From Rikenellaceae bacterium (lineage in GTDB: Bacteria; Bacteroidota; Bacteroidia; Bacteroidales; Rikenellaceae), in contig SUZI01000003.1 of assembly GCA_015060005.1 (NCBI GenBank), forward strand, positions 62,001-126,000: a stretch of DNA of 64,000 nucleotides, given 5' to 3'. Of this stretch, positions 1-8,293 are shown in pieces; position 1 is the stretch's first letter, and every line of letters begins with the position of its first letter. The notes beneath the pieces were generated by a model that saw nothing but the letters and a program-made list of their open reading frames with translations, did not search any database and was not told the DNA's origin. The position numbers were made by a program, and so were the translations under genes.

Positions 1-579
1 CTGACGCACGTCGGTCCAGTTACGTGTTCCCGAGATAGGGCAAACCACCTCGCAGTCGATGATTATCTGACGCAACTCAGCCAGGTCGTTGTTGTTCAAC
101 GCCTCAGCAAAACGGGTGTGTACCGCATCACGCTTGGCAGCAATCTCCAGCACGCGTGGTGATGTAGCACGATACTGAGCCTCATCGAAAGCCTCGCCAA
201 AACGCTTCTTCGCCTTGTCTACCTCCTTCTGAATCTTCTCATCCTGCTTTGCCATCCAATCCTCGATAAGCACATCTGCACGATAACGTTTCTTTGAGTC
301 CTTGTTATCGATGAGTGGGTCATTGAAGGCTGCTACGTGTCCCGAAGCCTCCCAGGTACGTGGATGCATAAATATAGCCGCATCGATACCTACGATATTC
401 TCGTGGAGCTTCACCATCGAATCCCACCAATAACGCTTGATGTTATTCTTCAACTCAACACCGTTCTGACCATAGTCATACACAGCACCCAGACCATCAT
501 AAATTTCACTTGATGGGAATATGAAACCATACTCCTTACAGTGTGCAATCAGTTTCTTAAACAACTCTTCCTGTGTCAT
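1..579 (-). CDS. glyS: Glycyl-tRNA synthetase, N-terminal part (cut by window edge)
   Basis: Charges tRNA-Gly with glycine in the cytoplasm. The 193 codons visible run without a stop from an ATG at 577-579 to the left edge. The N-terminus has the class II homodimeric GlyRS signature (GFIFPSSEIYDGLGAVYDYG, around residues 15-34), followed by KRYWWDSMV and AAIFMHPRTWEASGHV, both typical of the motif 1 region. The C-terminal part, with motifs 2 and 3 and the anticodon-binding domain, lies outside the window. The gene diverges from asnA, with Bacteroidota-type promoter boxes in between. The single-chain alpha2 form, rather than GlyQ/GlyS, is what Bacteroidota use. Confidence 0.95.
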   Translation of the reverse strand, partial: MTQEELFKKLIAHCKEYGFIFPSSEIYDGLGAVYDYGQNGVELKNNIKRYWWDSMVKLHENIVGIDAAIFMHPRTWEASGHVAAFNDPLIDNKDSKKRYRADVLIEDWMAKQDEKIQKEVDKAKKRFGEAFDEAQYRATSPRVLEIAAKRDAVHTRFAEALNNNDLAELRQIIIDCEVVCPISGTRNWTDVRQ

Positions 580-643
580 AATCTTATATCGTTTTATATT
601 CTACGTTTCAGCATATTTACACACAAAGTGTGTATTCAAACGG

Positions 644-700
644 CAAAGATAGTTATTTTTTACCATTTCTCAATACTCTGCCAAATATTTACTATCTTTG
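644..700. promoter_or_regulatory. Divergent promoter boxes for glyS and asnA
   Basis: Two matches to the Bacteroidota -7 box TAnnTTTG face away from each other. TATCTTTG on the minus strand (651 to 644) lies 65 bases before the glyS ATG, and TATCTTTG on the plus strand (693-700) lies 25 bases before the asnA ATG. I see no clear -33 TTTG for either, so these calls rest on the -7 match and position. Confidence 0.55.
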
Positions 701-725
701 TGGTGTAAGAAATAAATCTCACACT

Positions 726-1766
726 ATGTCGAAGCTACTTATTCCATCATCATATCGTGCTATTTTGAGCCAGCACCAGACCGAGAATGCCATCAAGCAG
801 ATTAAAGATTTCTTCCTCAGCAGTATCTCTACGGAGCTGCGTCTGCGACGCGTTACCGCACCACTCTTTGTCTTGCAGGGCTTGGGTATGAACGATGACT
901 TGAGTGGCACCGAACGCCCCGTTACGTTCCCCATAAAGGATATGGGCGACGCACCTGCCGAGGTGGTACACTCTTTGGCTAAGTGGAAGCGAGTAACCCT
1001 TGCCGACTACGCTGTCGAGCAGGGCTTTGGCATCATCACCGATATGAATGCTATCCGTTCCGACGAGGAGTTGGATAACCTCCACTCTCTCTATGTTGAC
1101 CAATGGGATTGGGAGCGAGTTATGGGAGCCGAGGAGCGAACTGTCGAATATCTCAAAGGCGTTGTCCGTCAAATATATAGTGCTATTCTTCGCACCGAGT
1201 TCTATATCTGCGAGACCTATCCGCTTTTACAACCTTTCCTGAGCAACGAGGTTACCTTCATCCACGCCGAGGAGCTTCTCCAACGCTACCCCAACCTCAC
1301 CCCGAAGGAGCGAGAGGATGCCATCTGTCGCGAGTGCGGCACGGTCTTCATCATCGGTATTGGCGGAGCATTGAGCAATGGCGAGCCACACGACCACCGA
1401 GCACCCGACTACGACGACTACACCACCACAGCCTCCGACAGCCAATATGCCGGCTTGAATGGCGACCTTTTAGTGTGGTATCCTGTCCTGGGCCGCTCCG
1501 TAGAGCTATCATCTATGGGTATCAGAGTTGATGGCGAGGCTTTGGAGCGACAGCTCAGCCTCTGTGGCAAGGAGGAGCGTCGCACGCTCTATTTCCACCG
1601 CCGACTGTTGGAGGGCTCACTGCCTCTCTCTATCGGTGGCGGTATAGGTCAAAGCCGCTTGTGTATGCTTCTGCTGCATAAGGCACATATTGGCGAGACG
1701 CAGTCGAGCATCTGGCCCGAGGATATGCGTCGTGTGTGCCGTGAGAATGGTATGCCTCTTATATAA
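726..1766 (+). CDS. asnA: Aspartate--ammonia ligase (asparagine synthetase A)
   Basis: Makes asparagine from aspartate, ammonia and ATP in the cytoplasm. The product is 346 residues, close to the 330 of E. coli AsnA. The class II synthetase-like fold is visible in RPVTFPIKDMGDAPAEVVHS, QWDWERVM, GIGGALSNGEPHDHRAPDYD and the C-terminal GGGIGQSRLCMLLLHKAHIG motif, which corresponds to motif 3 with its conserved Arg. I place the start at the ATG at 726 (MSKLLIPSSYRAIL), because the longer open frame from 630 would begin upstream of the promoter box at 693-700 and has no family similarity. It converges with radC, only five bases apart, with no hairpin terminator between. Confidence 0.95.
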   Translation: MSKLLIPSSYRAILSQHQTENAIKQIKDFFLSSISTELRLRRVTAPLFVLQGLGMNDDLSGTERPVTFPIKDMGDAPAEVVHSLAKWKRVTLADYAVEQGFGIITDMNAIRSDEELDNLHSLYVDQWDWERVMGAEERTVEYLKGVVRQIYSAILRTEFYICETYPLLQPFLSNEVTFIHAEELLQRYPNLTPKEREDAICRECGTVFIIGIGGALSNGEPHDHRAPDYDDYTTTASDSQYAGLNGDLLVWYPVLGRSVELSSMGIRVDGEALERQLSLCGKEERRTLYFHRRLLEGSLPLSIGGGIGQSRLCMLLLHKAHIGETQSSIWPEDMRRVCRENGMPLI

Positions 1767-1771
1767 AAGAG

Positions 1772-2425
1772 CTATAATAGTCCCGCTGCTCGGAACGAGT
1801 AGCTACCACTTGAGGCTATAATGACGTGGTCTACGACTTTTATGTCGAATATCTGTGCCGCCTCCTTTACACGTTTCGTGAGGTCTATATCTATCTGGCT
1901 TGCTTGAGGTGAGCCCGATGGGTGGTTGTGTACCAATATCATCTGCGAAGCTAACAGCTCCACCGCACGTTTCATCACCCGACGTATATCCACCACAGTG
2001 CTCTGCACCCCGCCTCGGCTGATACATATCTTATCGAGCACGCCATTCGACGCCGACAGATATATCGCCCAGCACTCCTCGTGCGGCAACTCCTGCAACA
2101 GTGGTCGCATCATATTGACCACATCGTCGTTGCTCTTTATCACAGCCCTTCTATCTGCATCGAGCAACGCCACTCGACGCCCCAGCTCCATTGCAGAGAG
2201 TATCAGTTGAGCTCTGCCGAGCCCCATACCGCCCACCATCCTCAGACGCTGCAACGGCGTTCTACGCAATGTACCAAGCGACTGACACTCAGCATATATC
2301 GCATCCACATACTGTTCTACCTGCCGCTCATCTGCCGTACACTCCAGCAGCGATGTCAGCAACTCTCGCTCCTCGAGCGACTCGACACCTCTCGAAAGGA
2401 TTTTATCTGTGATAGCCTTTATCAT
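1772..2425 (-). CDS. radC: RadC family JAB/MPN-domain protein
   Basis: 217 residues, the usual length for RadC. It has an N-terminal helix-hairpin-helix-like part (LRMVGGMGLGRAQLILSAME, about residues 60-80) and a C-terminal JAB/MPN metalloprotease-like domain with the zinc motif HNHPSGSPQASQIDID near residues 165-180. Despite the name, a DNA repair role for RadC is not established; the family is a JAMM-fold protein of unknown substrate. The ATG overlaps the rnc stop codon (ATGA), so the two genes are almost certainly cotranslated. Confidence 0.9.
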   Translation of the reverse strand: MIKAITDKILSRGVESLEERELLTSLLECTADERQVEQYVDAIYAECQSLGTLRRTPLQRLRMVGGMGLGRAQLILSAMELGRRVALLDADRRAVIKSNDDVVNMMRPLLQELPHEECWAIYLSASNGVLDKICISRGGVQSTVVDIRRVMKRAVELLASQMILVHNHPSGSPQASQIDIDLTKRVKEAAQIFDIKVVDHVIIASSGSYSFRAAGLL

Positions 2426-3777
2426 ACTGCCATTTGTGTTTTATCTTCTTGTGCCGTCTTCTCCTTCGCAACGACTTTCTCTACCACCACATCTGCGACC
2501 TTTGCCTTTCTTGGGGCACGACGTCTTGGTTTAGGTTTCTGAGTCTGCTGCTCCTCCGACTGCATACTCTCCGTCGGCTCTTTCTCCGACACGCTCTCGT
2601 TTGGTGTTACCACACTCTCCACCTCTGCCTTTTCCGCCTCTGCCTCTGCCTCAGCCTTTCCCGCTACTCTCTCTGCATCAGACTTTTCCGCAGTGCTCTT
2701 CGCCGAGCGACGACGACGTGGCTTACGCTCCACCTTCGCCTCCTCTTTTACCTCTTGCGATGTTTCTATCTTCGGCTCTGCCTTCTGCTCCGACTTTGGC
2801 TCAGTCTTCTGCTCCGACTTTGGCTCAACCTTTTTCTCTGGCTTTGCCTCAACTTTCTGCTCGGATTTTACCTCCGATTTTGGCTCAACTTTTGGCTGTG
2901 GCTTTACTTTAGTTTCCCTAATCTCTTTAGCCTCCTTAATCTCCTTGCCCTGCTTCGCCTCATTTGCCACCTTTGGTTCTCTCTCGCGACGCTCTCGCTT
3001 CGACTCGCCATCTAACGTATCGAGTTTATCCATTATCTTGGTGTAGTCAGCCTCCGAGAAACCTTGCGACACCGAATATGATGCTCTCTGTTCCGCCTCT
3101 TTCTTCGAGTCGCCTGCACCATATCCTACCTCAATACCATCAATGAGCACTTTGCTATAAAAGAATGGGTGCGACGATGAGTACGTCTTATCATTTGCAG
3201 TCTGGAAATTTATCGAGTGATGATTTTTCTGACACCACTCTATCAGGCGGCTCTTAAAATCGGTCTCCTCAACGAGCAGATTATCCACCTTGATATACTT
3301 CACAAAGATATGATTTATGAGCAATCTGTTCACAAAATCGTATCCCTGGTCGAGATATATCGCACCTACCATCGCCTCGAAAGCGTCGCCATAGATATGT
3401 TTCTGCGAGAGGTTATTCGACGAGTGGGTAATCACATAATCATCCAGACCGATACGTTTTGCCACCTCGTTGAGTGTCTGTCGCGACACCATTTTCGAAC
3501 GCAGCTGTGTCAGAAATCCCTCATTCTTGTCGGGAAACTCAATAAATAGATACTCCGACGTAACACTCTCAATCACAGCATCTCCCAGATACTCCAAACG
3601 CTCATTATTGATGTGCGTTCCATCCTCCAGCACCACCGATGCCGACTTATGTATGAGTGCTAATTTGTAAAGTTCTATGTTGTGGGCGATAAAACCGAAC
3701 ATATCGTCTACCGCCTTATAAAATCTCTTATCCTTGCCGAAGTTACGGCGAAATGGACGAAGAATAAAATCTATCAA
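2422..3777 (-). CDS. rnc: Ribonuclease III with long charged C-terminal tail
   Basis: Cleaves double-stranded RNA, including rRNA precursors. The catalytic domain (about residues 25-160) carries the signature NERLEYLGDAVIESVTSEYL and the downstream acidic motif GDAFEAMVGAIYLDQG. A double-stranded RNA-binding domain follows (about 175-245, ending DSKKEAEQRASYSV). After that come some 200 residues of K/E/P/A-rich sequence with repeats such as VEPKSEQK and Arg clusters (KPRRRRSAK, PKPRRRAPRK). The usual family length is near 250, so this tail is an addition and is probably disordered. The first codon is TTG: there is a stop 12 bases upstream and no ATG before residue 27, which would cut into the conserved domain. 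Confidence 0.92.
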   Translation of the reverse strand: MIDFILRPFRRNFGKDKRFYKAVDDMFGFIAHNIELYKLALIHKSASVVLEDGTHINNERLEYLGDAVIESVTSEYLFIEFPDKNEGFLTQLRSKMVSRQTLNEVAKRIGLDDYVITHSSNNLSQKHIYGDAFEAMVGAIYLDQGYDFVNRLLINHIFVKYIKVDNLLVEETDFKSRLIEWCQKNHHSINFQTANDKTYSSSHPFFYSKVLIDGIEVGYGAGDSKKEAEQRASYSVSQGFSEADYTKIMDKLDTLDGESKRERREREPKVANEAKQGKEIKEAKEIRETKVKPQPKVEPKSEVKSEQKVEAKPEKKVEPKSEQKTEPKSEQKAEPKIETSQEVKEEAKVERKPRRRRSAKSTAEKSDAERVAGKAEAEAEAEKAEVESVVTPNESVSEKEPTESMQSEEQQTQKPKPRRRAPRKAKVADVVVEKVVAKEKTAQEDKTQMAV

Positions 3778-3815
3778 CCTATCTGATGTTTAAGCATTTA
3801 TACCTATACAAAACA

Positions 3816-3929
3816 TATCATCCCGCCCAAGATTTCCGCCTCAACTGATTCCGCTCCTATGTACTCCGAGTACACACGAGCCGAATTTTTCCCTTTTGAT
3901 GGCTTGACCTCGAGTAGTCTGAGATGATA
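3816..3929. repeat. Intergenic nested inverted-repeat element between acpP and rnc
   Basis: Inverted arms TATCATC (3816-3822) and GATGATA (3923-3929) enclose about 100 bases whose centre is a strong hairpin: TGTACTC (3860-3866), one base, GAGTACA (3868-3874), extended outward as an imperfect stem to 3849 and 3885. One minus-strand frame stays open through it and ends ESVEAEILGGMICFV, but it has no start codon of its own. The outer-stem-plus-central-hairpin plan resembles the elements at 14.7, 53.8 and 62.2 kb, although the sequence differs. The rest of the 3778-4060 gap holds only the acpP terminator. Confidence 0.6.
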
Positions 3930-3972
3930 AAAAAGACTATATCAAGGGAGCAAATACACCCTCGATATAGTC
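3929..3972 (-). terminator. Rho-independent terminator of acpP
   Basis: On the minus strand a 14-base stem with one A-C mismatch (3959-3972 with 3935-3948) and a 10-base loop is followed by six T (3934-3929). It separates acpP transcription from rnc. Confidence 0.85.
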
Positions 3973-4060
3973 CCAACTTTTCTTGTAGAACTCTTTAGGT
4001 TCCACACAATATTTTGCATCGGCCGATCGAAGCGACCCAAAGCAAATCTTCTATTGAAAA

Positions 4061-4297
4061 TTATTTTGTGTGAGCCTCAACGTATGAGATAGCGTCGCCT
4101 ACAGTAGCGATCTTCTCAGCGTCCTCGTCTGGGATCTGGATCTCGAAAGCCTTCTCGAACTCCATAATCAACTCTACTGTGTCGAGTGAATCGGCACCCA
4201 AGTGAGCAGTAAAACTTGCTTCAGGTACAACCTCAGACTCCTTAACTCCCAACTTGTCGACGATAATCTCAACAACCTTTGACTGAATCTCTGACAT
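4061..4297 (-). CDS. acpP: Acyl carrier protein
   Basis: Carries growing acyl chains on phosphopantetheine during fatty acid synthesis. It has 78 residues, the family length, and is strongly acidic. The modification site is Ser37 in [18 protein letters not shown]. Its own promoter box and terminator suggest a monocistronic unit. In other Bacteroidales such as Bacteroides, fabF follows acpP and precedes rnc; here fabF is absent from this position. Confidence 0.97.
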   Translation of the reverse strand: MSEIQSKVVEIIVDKLGVKESEVVPEASFTAHLGADSLDTVELIMEFEKAFEIQIPDEDAEKIATVGDAISYVEAHTK

Positions 4298-4364
4298 AAT
4301 TTCTAAATTTTAATTAAACAATAATTATTGATCGTTTTTCAATCATTTTCTTGCCTTAGCACTG

Positions 4365-4393
4365 CAAAGGTAAGACTTTTTTTATTAAATTTG
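4365..4393. promoter_or_regulatory. Divergent promoter boxes for acpP and pepE
   Basis: TACCTTTG on the minus strand (4372 to 4365) is 68 bases before the acpP ATG. TAAATTTG on the plus strand (4386-4393) is 72 bases before the pepE ATG. Both match TAnnTTTG; -33 boxes are not clear. Confidence 0.5.
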
Positions 4394-4464
4394 GCATCGG
4401 AGAGCAAAAATTTTAATAGCTACTCTCCGACCAAACCAAACAACTTACTAATTATCAATAAATT

Positions 4465-5166
4465 ATGAACTTATTACTCATATCAAATTCAACCAACGCA
4501 GGTGAGGCTTACCTGCAGTATCCTATTGCACAGATTGCAGAGTTCCTTCGCGGAGTGAATGAGGTAGTCTTCGTTCCCTACGCTGCCGTTACCTTCTCTT
4601 ATGCTGCTTACGAGGCTAAGGTGCAGCAGCGATTTAACGAGATAGGTGTACGCGTTCGTTCTATCCACCGCTCGAAGAATCCACGTCGTGATATTTTACA
4701 GGCTGAGGCTATCTGCGTCGGTGGTGGCAACACCTTTGCTCTGACGAAGAAGATGCAGGAGCAGGGCTTGATGAGTGCCATTTTGCGTAAGATTAAGGCG
4801 GGTACACCTTATGTAGGCTGGTCTGCTGGCAGCAACGTGTCGTGTCCTACCATCTGCACCACCAACGATATGCCTATTGTGCAGCCCGAGTCATTCAAGG
4901 CTATCGGAGCTGTCAAGTTCCAGATTAACCCCCACTATTTGGATGCCAATCCCGAGGGCCACGCAGGTGAGACTCGCGAGCAGCGTATCCTGGAGTATAT
5001 CGAGGCTAACCCACGTCGTTATGTTGTCGGCTTACGCGAGGGCTGTATGCTCCATCTCCACGATGGCAAGATGGAGCTTATCGGCAAACGTCCTATGCGT
5101 ATATTTAAGAAAGGTGTCGAGACCTTTGAGGTCAATGCCGGCGACGATTTGAGTTTCCTGCTGTAA
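4465..5166 (+). CDS. pepE: Dipeptidase E (peptidase family S51)
   Basis: Cytoplasmic serine peptidase that cleaves Asp-X dipeptides. It matches the E. coli enzyme along its whole length (233 residues): MNLLLISNSTNAGEAYLQYP at the start, CVGGGNTFALTKKM, GWSAGSN with the nucleophile Ser120, the TTNDMPIVQP segment, QINPHYLDANPEGHAGETRE and the C-terminal VVGLREGCMLHLHDGK. yraN begins four bases after its stop codon, so the two are probably one transcript. Confidence 0.95.
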   Translation: MNLLLISNSTNAGEAYLQYPIAQIAEFLRGVNEVVFVPYAAVTFSYAAYEAKVQQRFNEIGVRVRSIHRSKNPRRDILQAEAICVGGGNTFALTKKMQEQGLMSAILRKIKAGTPYVGWSAGSNVSCPTICTTNDMPIVQPESFKAIGAVKFQINPHYLDANPEGHAGETREQRILEYIEANPRRYVVGLREGCMLHLHDGKMELIGKRPMRIFKKGVETFEVNAGDDLSFLL

Positions 5167-5169
5167 GCT

Positions 5170-5526
5170 ATGACTACCACCAAAGCCATTACGGGTGCTC
5201 GTGGTGAGGATGCAGCCGTCAGCTTCTTGCGTAAGCAAGGCTTCCTTATATGTGAGCGAAATTGGAGAAACGGGCGATATGAGATAGATATTATCGCCCG
5301 CAAATCCTACGTTACGCATATCATCGAGGTCAAGACACGCAGCGTCAGTGGCTACACCACACCCGAGGATGCCATCACACCCGACAAGCTACGCTCTATG
5401 CGTCGTGCTGCCTCGCTCTATTTGGCACAGCACCGCATCACCGACGACGTAGCTTTCGATTTGGTGGCTATCGACCTCTTTCCCGATGGTAGTTACGACA
5501 TCCGTTTCATAGCCGATATTATGTAA
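5170..5526 (+). CDS. yraN: YraN family protein (UPF0102, predicted endonuclease fold)
   Basis: 118 residues, the family length. It shows the nuclease-like core GARGEDAAVSFLRKQGFLIC, then ERNWRNGRYEIDIIARK and IIEVKTRS, the D-x(n)-ExK arrangement of restriction-endonuclease-like folds (Asp in YEIDII, Glu and Lys in EVK). The biological role of YraN is unknown. It lies directly after pepE and before the waaA promoter. Confidence 0.9.
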   Translation: MTTTKAITGARGEDAAVSFLRKQGFLICERNWRNGRYEIDIIARKSYVTHIIEVKTRSVSGYTTPEDAITPDKLRSMRRAASLYLAQHRITDDVAFDLVAIDLFPDGSYDIRFIADIM

Positions 5527-5537
5527 CGATAGTGATA

Positions 5538-5569
5538 TTTGGAGCATTAGGGAAAAAATAGTACCTTTG
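5538..5569 (+). promoter_or_regulatory. Promoter of waaA
   Basis: TTTG at 5538-5541, a 20-base spacer and TACCTTTG at 5562-5569 match the Bacteroidota -33/-7 consensus well. The waaA ATG is at 5593. Confidence 0.75.
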
Positions 5570-5592
5570 CTGAGCAATTATTCTTGTAATTT

Positions 5593-6822
5593 ATGCTTCT
5601 ATACAATTTCTTTCTGGCTGTCTATGCGAAGCTGGTGGCTTTTGTAGGCTTATGGAAGCCCAAAGCCAAACAATGGACCGACGGTCGTAAAGATATCTTT
5701 AGGCGTATGGCGGAGCGTATCTCGCCTTCGGACCGTGTTGTCTGGATTCACGTTGCCTCACTCGGCGAGTTCGAGCAGGGGCGACCTATCATCGAGGAGA
5801 TACGTAAGAATCACCCACACTATAAGGTCTTACTCACCTTCTTCTCTCCTTCGGGCTACGAGATTCGTAAGAACTACGATGGTGCAGACTATATCTTCTA
5901 TCTGCCTGTCGACACTCCGGGCAACGTACGTCGTTTTTTAGACATATCCCATCCCGAGATTGCTGTCTTCGTGAAGTATGAGTTCTGGCTCAACTACCTC
6001 TATCAGCTCAAGGCTCGCGGCACACGCACCTTCCTCATCTCGGCTATCTTCCGCAGGAACTCTATCTTCTTTAAGTGGTATGGCAACCGCTGGCGTCAGG
6101 CTTTGGAGAGTTTCGAGCAGATTTTCGTACAGAATGAGGAGTCGCGTCAGCTGCTCCACGACATAGGCTTTGACAATGTCATCATTGCGGGCGACACACG
6201 TTTTGACCGTGTTGCCGCTATTGCTAAGGCTGCGAAGCAGATACCTCTCGTCGAGCGATTTAAGGGCGACAGCCGCCTCTTTGTCGCAGGCTCTACGTGG
6301 GGTCCCGACGAGGATATCCTCCAACAACTAATCAACCAAAATCCCGATATCAAGTTTGTCGTAGCACCTCACGAAATGGACGAGGAGCGTATGGCAAAGA
6401 TTATCGCCAACACCGCTAAAGGTGCTGTCCGCTATACCCAGTGCGACGAGCATACCGACCTCAACCACTGCCAGGTGCTCATCCTTGACACCATAGGCAT
6501 CCTCTCTTCGGTCTATGGCTATGCCACTTGGTCATACATAGGCGGCGGTTTCGGCGTCGGCATCCACAACACATTGGAGGCTGCTACTTTCGCCCTTCCT
6601 ATTGCCTTTGGACCTAAGTACGAGAAGTTCAAGGAGGCACGCGATATGGTTGCCCTGGGTGCAGCCACATCGGTTACTTCGGCAGAGGAACTTATCCGAT
6701 GGTTCACCCCACTGCGTGACGATGCAATACTTCTCGACCGTGTAAGCTCCATCGCCAAGGACTACACCGCCAAGAATCAGGGAGCCACGTCGCTCATTAT
6801 GAAAATAGCCTTCGAGGGATAA
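5593..6822 (+). CDS. waaA: 3-deoxy-D-manno-octulosonic acid transferase (GT30)
   Basis: Transfers KDO from CMP-KDO to lipid IVA at the inner face of the cytoplasmic membrane. It has 409 residues, the family length. A hydrophobic N-terminal anchor (MLLYNFFLAVYAKLVAFVGL) is followed by VWIHVASLGEFEQGRP, whose Glu in SLGE is the proposed catalytic base, KYEFWLNYLYQLK, and the second Rossmann domain with FVAGSTWGPDED and the nucleotide-sugar motif GGGFGVGIHNTLEAATF. The KDO supply genes kdsD, kdsA and kdsB sit about 31 kb away in this window. The stop codon lies inside the terminator hairpin. Confidence 0.95.
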   Translation: MLLYNFFLAVYAKLVAFVGLWKPKAKQWTDGRKDIFRRMAERISPSDRVVWIHVASLGEFEQGRPIIEEIRKNHPHYKVLLTFFSPSGYEIRKNYDGADYIFYLPVDTPGNVRRFLDISHPEIAVFVKYEFWLNYLYQLKARGTRTFLISAIFRRNSIFFKWYGNRWRQALESFEQIFVQNEESRQLLHDIGFDNVIIAGDTRFDRVAAIAKAAKQIPLVERFKGDSRLFVAGSTWGPDEDILQQLINQNPDIKFVVAPHEMDEERMAKIIANTAKGAVRYTQCDEHTDLNHCQVLILDTIGILSSVYGYATWSYIGGGFGVGIHNTLEAATFALPIAFGPKYEKFKEARDMVALGAATSVTSAEELIRWFTPLRDDAILLDRVSSIAKDYTAKNQGATSLIMKIAFEG

Positions 6823-6846
6823 TCCCCGAAGGCTTTTCTTTTTTCA
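6807..6846 (+). terminator. Terminator overlapping the waaA stop codon
   Basis: AGCCTTCG (6807-6814) pairs with CGAAGGCT (6827-6834), with an inner GGG/CCC pair, followed by a T-rich tract. The waaA stop (6820-6822) is in the loop, so the hairpin uses coding sequence. Confidence 0.8.
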
Positions 6847-6862
6847 TATCTCACACTCACTC

Positions 6863-8149
6863 TTATCCTTTGTGAGTCATTATATCTAAAATCATACGAT
6901 CCGTTTCGTTCATTCCGTCGCGACCTATCGACGTAAGGTTGCGTATCGACTTGTCTACATCCTCATCGATGATACCCTCGAGCTTCGACACACAGCGATG
7001 TTCCATTGCCATCATCGCCGAGAGCACAGCGGTAGATGCACCACTCGCCAACTTCAACGCACAACTTGGCTTCGCCCCGTCGCAAATCATACCCGTTAGG
7101 TTGGCTATCATATTTTTGAGTGCCATCGCCACCTCATCGTAGCCGCCACCCATCAGATATGTTATTCCACAACTTGAGCCCGATGCAGCTACCACACATC
7201 CGCACAGTGCCGACAGACGACCCAAGCTCTGCTTGATATATATCACCATCAGGTGGCTCAACATCAAAGCTCGCACCATCTGTTCGTGCGACGCACCTAC
7301 CTCTTCGGCATAGACCACTACGGGCAGCGTCGCTGTGATACCCTGATTACCACTTCCCGAGTTACTCATCACGGGTATCTTTGCTCCTCCCATACGTGCA
7401 TCACACGCCGCTGCGGTGTATGACAGTATACGCGAGAATATGCTCTCGCCCATCACCTGACGCTCACGCTCTCCCGAGAGAGTCTTGCATAGCGACAATC
7501 CATAATCAGCCTTGAAAGCACTCTCCGCAGCCGCTTTATTCAACTCGCGTGCCTCCAATATAAACTCCAACTCCTCCAGAGGTGTGGTCATAGCAAAGTC
7601 AAACACCTTACGCACCGAGAGCTCCACCTCGCCCGCCGCCTCTGCCGCAGCACTCTGCGAGAAGCTATCGAGCAACACCTCCTCATCACGCTTCAGATAT
7701 ACAAAGGCGGTATGTCCACCCGATATCACAGCCTCGGCACGGTGTCCGCCCCAATGAGCCTCACACTCTATATGGAGCTTGTCGCAGTTACCCTGCTTGA
7801 GCTCTATCGAGATACGCTTCTGGTCAATATATTGTTTTCCTCGCTCGACAGCCTCCGCTGTAGAGTCCTTCAACACTTCTAACTCATACTCCGAGCGACC
7901 CACCAAAGCACCCAAAGCTATGGCTATCGGCAAACCTATCATTCCCGTTCCCGGGATACCCACACCCATAGCATTCTTCAGGATGTTGGCACTCAGCCTC
8001 ACCACAACTCTCTCGGGCAACTCGCCGAGCAACTCTTTAGCCTTAGCCACGCATAACGCCACAGCCACAGGCTCCGTACAACCCATCGCAGGCACAACCT
8101 CGCGATGTACGAGCTCGATAATAGCTCTTCTCTCCTCCAATGAAAGCAT
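6863..8149 (-). CDS. UPF0597 / L-cysteine desulfidase (CyuA-like), iron-sulfur enzyme
   Basis: Related to the alpha chain of iron-sulfur L-serine dehydratase and to L-cysteine desulfidase, which splits cysteine into pyruvate, ammonia and sulfide. The product is 428 residues from the ATG at 8149 (MLSLEERRAII); the frame runs on upstream but its 25 extra residues are unlike the family. Candidate cluster ligands are Cys24 in PAMGCTEPVAVALC and the C-terminal cysteines in ALCGCVVAASGSSCGI and GMICDGAKPSCALKLASG. The glycine-rich MSNSGSGNQGITATLP motif is typical. It stands alone between terminators. The choice between cysteine and serine as substrate cannot be made from sequence. Confidence 0.85.
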   Translation of the reverse strand: MLSLEERRAIIELVHREVVPAMGCTEPVAVALCVAKAKELLGELPERVVVRLSANILKNAMGVGIPGTGMIGLPIAIALGALVGRSEYELEVLKDSTAEAVERGKQYIDQKRISIELKQGNCDKLHIECEAHWGGHRAEAVISGGHTAFVYLKRDEEVLLDSFSQSAAAEAAGEVELSVRKVFDFAMTTPLEELEFILEARELNKAAAESAFKADYGLSLCKTLSGERERQVMGESIFSRILSYTAAACDARMGGAKIPVMSNSGSGNQGITATLPVVVYAEEVGASHEQMVRALMLSHLMVIYIKQSLGRLSALCGCVVAASGSSCGITYLMGGGYDEVAMALKNMIANLTGMICDGAKPSCALKLASGASTAVLSAMMAMEHRCVSKLEGIIDEDVDKSIRNLTSIGRDGMNETDRMILDIMTHKG

Positions 8150-8222
8150 ACGCAAATCAAATATTTTCCACAAAGTTAGCAACTTCGCTCGATATATCAA
8201 CCTTTTCGCTCTATTTAGGCAC

Positions 8223-8261
8223 AAAAAAAATACGGGACAGACTGTCGCAGTGTGTCCCGTA
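8223..8261 (-). terminator. Terminator of the acyl synthetase gene
   Basis: On the minus strand a 9-base stem (8253-8261 with 8231-8239), extended inside by four more pairs after a mismatch, is followed by eight T (8230-8223). It ends the gene at 8294-9922. Confidence 0.88.
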
Positions 8262-8293
8262 CGAATAGAATAGTTTGTAGAATAGATGAGCGA

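Noticed and set aside
1767..1771. Terminator between convergent asnA and radC
   Set aside because: The gap is five bases and no hairpin with a T run could be found across the two gene ends.
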